Shown here: one piece after another, positions 58,231 through 64,000 of the stretch
Position numbering within the stretch: the first letter of the stretch is position 1
Layout of the letters: each line of letters starts with the position of its first letter
Source: Flaccisagitta enflata
Taxonomy: Eukaryota; Chaetognatha; Sagittoidea; Aphragmophora
Length of the DNA: 64,000 nucleotides
Direction: 5' to 3'
Assembly: GCA_965153355.1 (NCBI GenBank)
Contig: OZ231126.1
Coordinates: 10,168,001 to 10,232,000, forward strand
Position numbers and translations under genes: made by a program
Notes under the pieces: generated by a model
The model's database searches: none
What the model saw: the letters and a program-made list of their open reading frames with translations, nothing else
Told to the model about the DNA's origin: nothing

Positions 58231-58826
58231 AGGTCACGGTGCACACGAAAGTGAAATTTCATGAGTCAACACATTTTTTTCAATATTGTTGATTTTAATA
58301 ATTTGTATTTTTTTATTTATTAAAATGAAAACATAATATTTTTGCATAGAAAATCAATCTAAGGTCCATAGCAAGTATGAAGTAAAGAGAGACATGTCAG
58401 AAAAAATCAGGTATTTTAACGAAAAATCCTTTTCGCAATCTGACATGTCTTGGGTGAAATTATAAGTTTGCATAGGGATCAGAAAATCAGCATTTTAAAA
58501 AATATGGCCCCTTTCTAGACGCATTAAAGAAGATAGCCATTTTTTTGAAAAATGCAAAGTTTTGCATCTAGAAGCAGTATTATAATTTCAACCAATAGAT
58601 TTTGGAAATTTTGTTCTCTTTTTATTAAAAAAATCCATGTTTTCTTGAACAACTTTGATCTTTAAACATTAAGCAACTGATTCTTGCTGTTTATTTTCTT
58701 TTGTAAAATACTATTAGAGTAATTATAAGTATAAAAAACAAAATTCAGGTTTTGATATTAATGAAGATAATTGTCTGAAATGGTTCATCTTGACTGAAAA
58801 ATAAAATTCGTCTTCGTTTGCACTGT
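58231..58826. mobile_element. About 600-bp inverted-repeat element
   Basis: Ends GGTCACGGTGCACACGAAAG and CTTCGTTTGCACTGTGACTT; core GGCCCCTTTCTAGACGCATT and its complement. Same core type as 48735-49117. Confidence 0.7.
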
Positions 58827-58828
58827 GA

Positions 58829-58995
58829 CTTAGTCGCGGACACGCGACTCTACACCTTGCCGTGTCGGTCGGTCGGTAGGTCGGTAGGTAGGTCGGTCTG
58901 TAGGTCCGTCACATTTTTGAATTCCGAGCGGTTTCGGCAATACTGCTCCTGTCCAACCGTCCGCGACTAGATTGTCGTTTATCCGGCCTTGTTTT
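58829..58995 (-). mobile_element. Short element, subfamily C, full length
   Basis: Reversed: TTAGTCGCGGACACGCGACT, GTCGGTCGGTCGGTAGGTCG, CCAACCGTCCGCGACTAGAT, GTTTATCCGGCCTTGTT. Confidence 0.85.
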
Positions 58996-59243
58996 CTAAC
59001 CTCTTCATCCTTTCTCTTTGTCTCTCCCTCTTTTTCTCCTTGCTCAAATTCCCCTTCTATTCCTTTGTCTTATTCTTCTTCTTTTTTTTCTTTTTACCTC
59101 TTTCTTCCTCTTCGCTTCTTTTCCTTACTGTTGTTGTTGTTGTTGTTGTTGTTCTTCTTCTTCTTCTTCTTCTTTTCTCCTTCTTTCTTCTCCTATCTTC
59201 TTTTGCTTCTTCTTCATCTCCCCTCTTCTTTTTCTTCTTCTTT

Positions 59244-59388
59244 TTAGTTGCGGACACGCAACTCTATAAGAGGCTTTGTCCGTCCGTCCGTCCGTCCGTC
59301 AGCACGAGTCAAAAAGTGGGAAAACAAGCGTTTTAGAACATTTTTAGTTGCGGACAGTTGCATTTCCGCCCCTGCCCACCCATCCGCA

Positions 59389-59398
<10 letters not shown>
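59244..59398 (-). mobile_element. Two subfamily B ends in tandem
   Basis: 59244-59335 starts TTTTTAGTTGCGGACACGCA and has GTCCGTCC; 59340-59395 starts again with TTTTAGTTGCGGACAG and contains CCCCTGCCCACCCATCCGCA. The 5' tip is replaced by (CTT)n. Confidence 0.7.
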
Positions 59399-59419
<21 letters not shown>

Positions 59420-59545
59420 CTTCTTCTTCTTCTTCTTCTTCTTCTTCTTCTTCTTCTTCTTCTTCTTCTTCTTCTTCTTCTTCTTCTTCTTCTTCTTCTT
59501 CTTCTTCTCCTTCTCCTTCTTCTTCTTCTTCTTCTTCCTCTTCTT
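59396..59545. repeat. (CTT)n microsatellite
   Basis: About 50 CTT trinucleotides, with a smaller tract at 59130-59230. Confidence 0.95.
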
Positions 59546-60280
59546 TGACTTCCTCCTATTTCTGTATTCATAGGATACGATGACTGGAAAATCATAAGAC
59601 AGATGCGAATGACGTAAGACACGCAAACCAACTTTTTAATTTCTTGTTCTTTTCATTTCAATGAAAAGGCCGGATAAACGACTTAGGAGTTGCTTGCAGT
59701 CAGATAGGAGGCTAGGAGCTGACGAACCAAAGCAAGTCAAAGATGGAAAGGTAGAAAGATTGACGACAGAAAGACGGACTGATCAAAGAACTGGCCCCTG
59801 AATACGCTTTCATTAAACGTGATCATTGAATAGGTCTCAACATCAACGCTAACTTTTGTGAGGACAGTTAGAAAAGAAGTGACCCAGTAACATAGTGGTA
59901 GTGCTAGCTAGACTCAAAGATATCCGGGTACTACATGATCTCTACAATAGCAAAACGTTGAGTGGCATGTCTATGAAATGCTACTAGGCTAGGTTATGAT
60001 CGATATTACACGTAAGATAAGCTATCTGAGTGACGCTAACTCATCATATCACATGCTCATTCTAAAGACGACGCTGACTGCATTCTCATCAAACGAAGGA
60101 GGTTCCATGATGGATGCCATAAAGATGAGCAACTCGCCACCCAGATGGGTACCATGTCACCCAGATACGCACCATGCCACCTAGATAGGCACTACGCCAC
60201 CCAGATGGGCACCATGCCACCCGGATGAGCACTATGCAAACAGAAGGGAACTTTACCACCCGGATGAGCACCATGCCACC

Positions 60281-61290
60281 TACAGTGCGGCGCATAAAAA
60301 ACAGGACAGTACATTTCCCTATATTTCTCGGCTCAAAATGATATAATCATATCTTTATCGGTGACCAATTTGAAGCTCTTGAAAAAACAAAGCGTTTGCC
60401 GCCAACTGCGTTTAAATCGGTCAATTCGTCTGGACGCAGTGACGCTCTAAAGAGAAGCTATAAAAAAAGGAATGGGAAAAAACTAACCATGGCAAAAAAC
60501 AAAAAGCGAACCACTTGTTTGTCAGTGTTTCACATCCATGCAATGAAAAAAACATAGCAAAATCCATGACCATTTTGAAGCTCTGCGAAAGATCTTTCAA
60601 ATGAGACCTTTCTGGATGCTCTAACTTTAACCGTTTAGAAATGGCATTAGGATGAAGACAGGTTGTCAAAAATTTGGAAATTTACTACGTGATTTTAAAG
60701 GGGTTATCTTTATCTTAACATTAAAATCAAACGCATTGGGTGAGATATTTGTTCTTGGCGCTATTTTAAAGAAAATTTGAAGCTCTTTAATTTGCCCATG
60801 GATATTGAGTATCAAAGACAAGCCTAAGCTTTAACATTGACAAAAACAGAAAGACTTAAATTGCATTTTGGAAGAATTTAAAATCAGCACTTTTTTTAAA
60901 CAGTGATTTTTTTCTTCAAACCTATGCCATTTCTAAAGGAATAAAGCTACAATGACCAGCAACGTCGCATTTGGAAGATTTTTTGCAGCGCTTTCAAACG
61001 GTCATGAATTTTTTGTGTCTCAGGCCAATAGTTAAGCAGAAACCAGCATTACAAAGTGTCCTATACTATAATTACTCATACGGTTTGGTGCCGCCTCACC
61101 GTCGACTACCTCGCCAACTTATTTGCCACGTTTCCACGCTCTATGGAGCTTGCCATCCAAGCCGAAGGCGGATCCATCAACTACAAACACATGAGCGATG
61201 TATTCATCCGTATTTGGTTTCAATAATCCATTTTTGCGCAATAATATGCTATTGATACAAACTGTCCTGTTTTTAATGCGGCGCACCGTA
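60281..61290. mobile_element. 1-kb Tc1/mariner remnant with TA duplication
   Basis: Ends TACAGTGCGGCGCATAAAAA + ACAGGACAGT, and ACTGTCCTGTTTTTAATGCG + GCGCACCGTA. TACAGTGC is the classic Tc1-type start. Only the last part of a transposase is left. Confidence 0.85.
61080..61226 (+). pseudogene. C-terminal remnant of a Tc1-like transposase
   Basis: A 48-codon frame ends at TAA and reads DYLANLFATFPRSMELAIQA + EGGSINYKHM. The phrase PRSMELAIQAEGG..NYKH corresponds to the PRR...VI.AKGG.T.Y end of Tc1-like DDE transposases. The catalytic DDE region is deleted or unrecognisable, so it is inactive. Confidence 0.75.
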
Positions 61291-61403
61291 GATGGGCACC
61301 ATGCAATGCAGACGATGCGGCATCGCTAGTCTCGATTATTGATAACCCTCTGAAAACTGCCTCTGGAAACCGAGTTGGCCTTTTAATCCTAAGTCATCAC
61401 CAT

Positions 61404-61611
61404 CTAGCTCATAAATATACGGACACTTGAAAAGTAGCATCAACTTTGGAGAGGTGCTGCGCTTAAAGAAATTGAGATTAGGCCCATTTCGAAGAGTTGT
61501 TTAAAAACTTTCAAATGCAACCATTCTGGGGTCAGTAACTTAATTTACTTAGGCGCAGCACCTTTCTAAAGTTGATGCTCATTTTCAGGTGTCCGTTTAT
61601 TTATGAGCTAG
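61404..61611. mobile_element. 208-bp hairpin element
   Basis: Ends CTAGCTCATAAATATACGGA and TCCGTTTATTTATGAGCTAG; arms over 55 bases. A related end (AAATAAATATACGGACACCT) lies at 63639. Confidence 0.85.
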
Positions 61612-62128
61612 GTAGTATACCTCTTTAACTGACAATTGGTTTCATCTGTGATAAACATATGGATTCAAATGGATTCATATGGATTCAAATGCTAAAACGT
61701 TGTTAGCTTATTCTATAATTTTCAAAAAAGAAAAAATGCGAGAATCAAAATTCAAAAAAGCAACGCCAATACGTAGTACAAGCAAGCTGAGAGCGCGTTA
61801 GAAACATTTTTAAAAATTTTAACATCGTTGCTATAAGCCCTGGATTTCGTTTCAAGAAGCCAAAATGAGTCATTAGCACGATTTGGTACCAGCTATAGTT
61901 TTTAGATAACATATATTTTAAAATAGCTTTGAATTTGAATCTCAATAAAATACCGCAGGAACGACATCATATACGGAGATCTGAGATAGAATATTACCTA
62001 ATTTACAAATGACAGCTATGGAATGAGAATTGCGAGCCGTGACATGAAACAAAAAAGAATAAAAAAAAATAAAGTTAATCAGTATTCATAAATAACAGAA
62101 GTAACTTTTGAATGTTCTTTGGAGAACG

Positions 62129-62166
<38 letters not shown>

Positions 62167-62175
62167 AATCTTGTA
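61612..62175. other. Gene-free stretch downstream of the ankyrin/SOCS gene
   Basis: AT-rich, with a (GA)n tract at 62130-62162 right after the stop. 62069-62074 AAATAA-like words could serve 3' end formation but are not specific. Confidence 0.4.
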
Positions 62176-62597
62176 TCAAGCCATAAGCAAATAGTCTTTG
62201 AGCATTTTCGGTAAAACATCTCTGTCGATGTTTTCGATGGAGTGCCTCAACTGCAGTCGACCGCGAGTTTCGACGATCTGCTTCCTCGCCGCTCGACGAG
62301 CGAGTCGAAGCAGCGTCGGCGACGTGAAGACGCGTTCCTGCAGCGCCATCCACGCCGACTGCAGCGTGTCTCCGTCGTACTTTGCGGCGGCGGCTGCTGC
62401 AGCGGCAAGAGCCACCGCGTCTTCGTTTTCTTCTCCTGCAGCAGCGTCGACCGCCGCGTCGCCGCTGAAGATTCTGGCCGCGTCGTCTGAGAGGAAGAAG
62501 CGGCGCTCTGCGGCGGAAATGCTGACTCCGGCGTCCAAGAGGAGGAAGAGGACGGCAATGTTGCCATGACGACCGGCGAGCAGCAGAGGCGTCGATC
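62176..62597 (-). CDS. Ankyrin/SOCS-box protein, last exon
   Basis: Acceptor CATTTCTCCTCCGTAG|GATCG, stop TGA 62178-62176. Begins with an ankyrin unit (GSTPLLLAGRHGNIAVLFLL), then an alanine-rich acidic insert (about DAAAGEENEDAVALAAAAAA). The end RLARRAARKQIVETRG...SIENIDRDVLPKMLKDYLL fits a SOCS box, the elongin-binding module that lets ASB proteins act as substrate receptors of cullin-5 ubiquitin ligases. The ankyrin part is firm; the SOCS box is judged by pattern (L..L.R.A.R...., LP..LK.YLL). Transferred substrate specificity cannot be inferred. Confidence 0.75.
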
Positions 62598-62805
62598 CTA
62601 CGGAGGAGAAATGACGAGACCGAGAAGGGGGGGGGCGGGACGGAGAGAGAATGAAAGAGTGAGGTGCGGTGGAAAATGACGAATCTGGTATTGCTGTTGA
62701 TCGACAAATAACAAACGTGATAATAAAAAGGACGGTATCACATATGACCGACAAAAACACAAACAAACAAACATCACTTTTTTCTCACACACACGCACAC
62801 GCACA

Positions 62806-62807
62806 CG

Positions 62808-62889
<82 letters not shown>
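62806..62889. repeat. (CA)n microsatellite at a splice donor
   Basis: On the gene strand the intron begins GTTGTGTGTGTG and the GT repeat starts at the donor itself. Confidence 0.95.
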
Positions 62890-62890
<1 letters not shown>

Positions 62891-62891
62891 C

Positions 62892-63110
62892 CTTCGTGAT
62901 CTTTGGCTTGGGGATTGGCGCCATGCTCGAGCAGCAACTTGGCGACCTGTTTGGCGTGAAAGACGTTGAGATGCGTGGCTAAATGAAGACAAGTTTGTCC
63001 GTTGGTGAGAGGCGCGTCGGGGTCGGCGCCCGCGACCAGCAAATCGCGGATGCTCCACTCGTTACAGTGATGATTGGTGTAGTTGATAGCGCAGTGAAGG
63101 GCAGTCCAAC
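62892..63110 (-). CDS. Ankyrin/SOCS-box protein, penultimate exon
   Basis: Acceptor AATTTCACAG|GTTGG, donor CACGAAG|GTTGTG, both phase 1; 73 codons. Two ankyrin units: GWTALHCAINYTNHHCNEWS...LLVAGADPDAP and NGQTCLHLATHLNVFHAKQV...LLLEHGANPQAKDHEG. The joined codon makes HEG-STPLLLAG, continuing the ankyrin pattern into the last exon. Confidence 0.88.
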
Positions 63111-63351
63111 CTGTGAAATTATTGATGGTGAGGGAATTTTTAGTTGTGATGATTGATGTAATTAATAGGGTCTTTCAGCTCATTCTTAATTAGTTGTCTT
63201 GGGAGGGAAAACAGGGAGATTTGTTGTCAAGTTACCCAAGTACCTTTGACCATGTTGAAAACTTAATGCGGCATTTCCTTGCTCATTTCGTTTGGATACT
63301 GACTGTTGGATTATCATTTCCATTATTTAAATGTATGCTTCAAGACAATAC

Positions 63352-63454
63352 CTTGGGTAGTTTTGGCGTCTAGGTTGATATTCTGTTGCTTTATGAGGAG
63401 ATCGACAACCGGTTTGTGATTCATTTCCACCGCGCGAATCAAAGCTGTTTGACC
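63352..63454 (-). CDS. Ankyrin/SOCS-box protein, third-last exon
   Basis: Acceptor CCTAATTTCAG|GGTCAA, donor ACCCAAG|GTATTG; phase 0 in, phase 1 out. Encodes one ankyrin unit: GQTALIRAVEMNHKPVVDLL + IKQQNINLDAKTTQ. The 5' part of the gene must lie further right, beyond the window or in exons not recognised in 63455-64000. Confidence 0.85.
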
Positions 63455-64000
63455 CTGAAATTAGGATTCAAAGGGGGGGGGGAAAGGGGGGCAGCATTTG
63501 AATTTCCCATGACTCAACGTATCCTATCTTAGTACAACTACAACCACAAGCAAGCCGTCATACATGTTCATCTACATCTGCTTTATATTCATTAATGTGA
63601 AACTCCACGATTTTTCAATGACTGACCTCTACTATCTAGGAAATAAATATACGGACACCTAACCATGATTGTAGTACCTAAACCTTTATATCTGATAAAA
63701 AAATGAAAGCAGATCAACAAACTATGACAACAAATCTTCCATTCAAAAACAAGCACAGCTATGTGGCTCAATCCGTTTTCAAATGGCAGCGTTTTAGAGA
63801 AGATCTGTCATTTTACATTAGAGGATTTCAGTTCAAATCATGAATCAACAATCCACATTGAATGAGCTCTCAAATTCAAATGGATTGACCACAATCACCC
63901 TGCTTGGCCTCATTAGATCACATTTTTCACAAATTCATTGATAATTGAAAAATTTGAAGGCTGATTTTAAACGTATTGCTCTGAAATGATCCAACATCAT
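63455..64000. other. Intron and flank, no exon recognised
   Basis: Poly-G at 63472-63490 and, at 63639, one end of the TATACGGACACCT hairpin family seen at 61404. No further ankyrin exon is seen. Confidence 0.45.

Larger units (their letters stand above)
60130..61315. repeat. 20-bp minisatellite interrupted by a Tc1/mariner element
   Basis: Units like ACCCAGATGGGCACCATGCC at 60135-60280 resume after the element as GATGGGCACCATGC at 61291. Confidence 0.8.

Overview
The window is nuclear DNA from an animal, probably an aquatic invertebrate. Genes are split by GT-AG introns, two conserved animal proteins are recognisable (sacsin, and a homologue of human C17orf98), there is an ankyrin/SOCS-box gene and CR1/L2-like LINE debris, and a degenerate TTAGGG-type tract is present. 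The sequence alone does not give the species. Most of the window is repeat: GA, CTTT, GT, AAC and CTT microsatellites, minisatellites, hairpin-like DNA elements, and a large family of short elements.

Layout. 1-1581 (minus): LINE ORF1 and the start of ORF2. 2438-6022: short elements, including a 525-bp inverted-repeat element with an 8-bp target duplication. 6293-20370 (minus): a five-exon sacsin-like gene whose splice phases all agree, predicted 3,052 aa; intron 2 is filled by minisatellites. 20638-24842: an inverted-repeat/minisatellite element, a 115-bp satellite that ends in a tRNA-Asp 3' part, and two minisatellites. 25579-32593: two very large hairpins among dispersed repeats. 32838-37400: microsatellites, short elements and a LINE fragment. 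38246-46345: a LINE-containing segment present twice; the second copy is split by a 4-kb element. 48588-55823 (minus): a four-exon C17orf98-like gene (183 aa). 56424-61611: hairpin elements, one enclosing a tRNA-like sequence, and a Tc1/mariner remnant. 62176-63454 (minus): the last three exons of an ankyrin-repeat/SOCS-box gene running off the right side.

Two patterns stand out. First, more than twenty short elements share one plan: a 5' end ACAAGGCC with a small hairpin, a 10-bp subterminal motif, a central GACG/GACC-rich tract, and a 3' terminal hairpin followed by CTAAAA. The subfamilies (here A to E) carry different 10-mers, but within each subfamily the same 10-mer appears at the 5' end and in the 3' hairpin, so three sites change together. 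One pair of duplicated loci shows the same site with and without an element. An E element supplies the last codons and stop of the sacsin-like gene, and the 115-bp satellite looks like an amplified E terminus. The plan resembles non-autonomous Helitron2/Helentron-type elements, but that is inference.

Second, in the C17orf98-like gene the 3' end of all four coding exons has been tandemly copied outward: three introns begin with arrays of exon-end plus splice-donor units, and the stop-codon end is repeated downstream. Other noteworthy elements are nested inverted-repeat structures flanking minisatellites.
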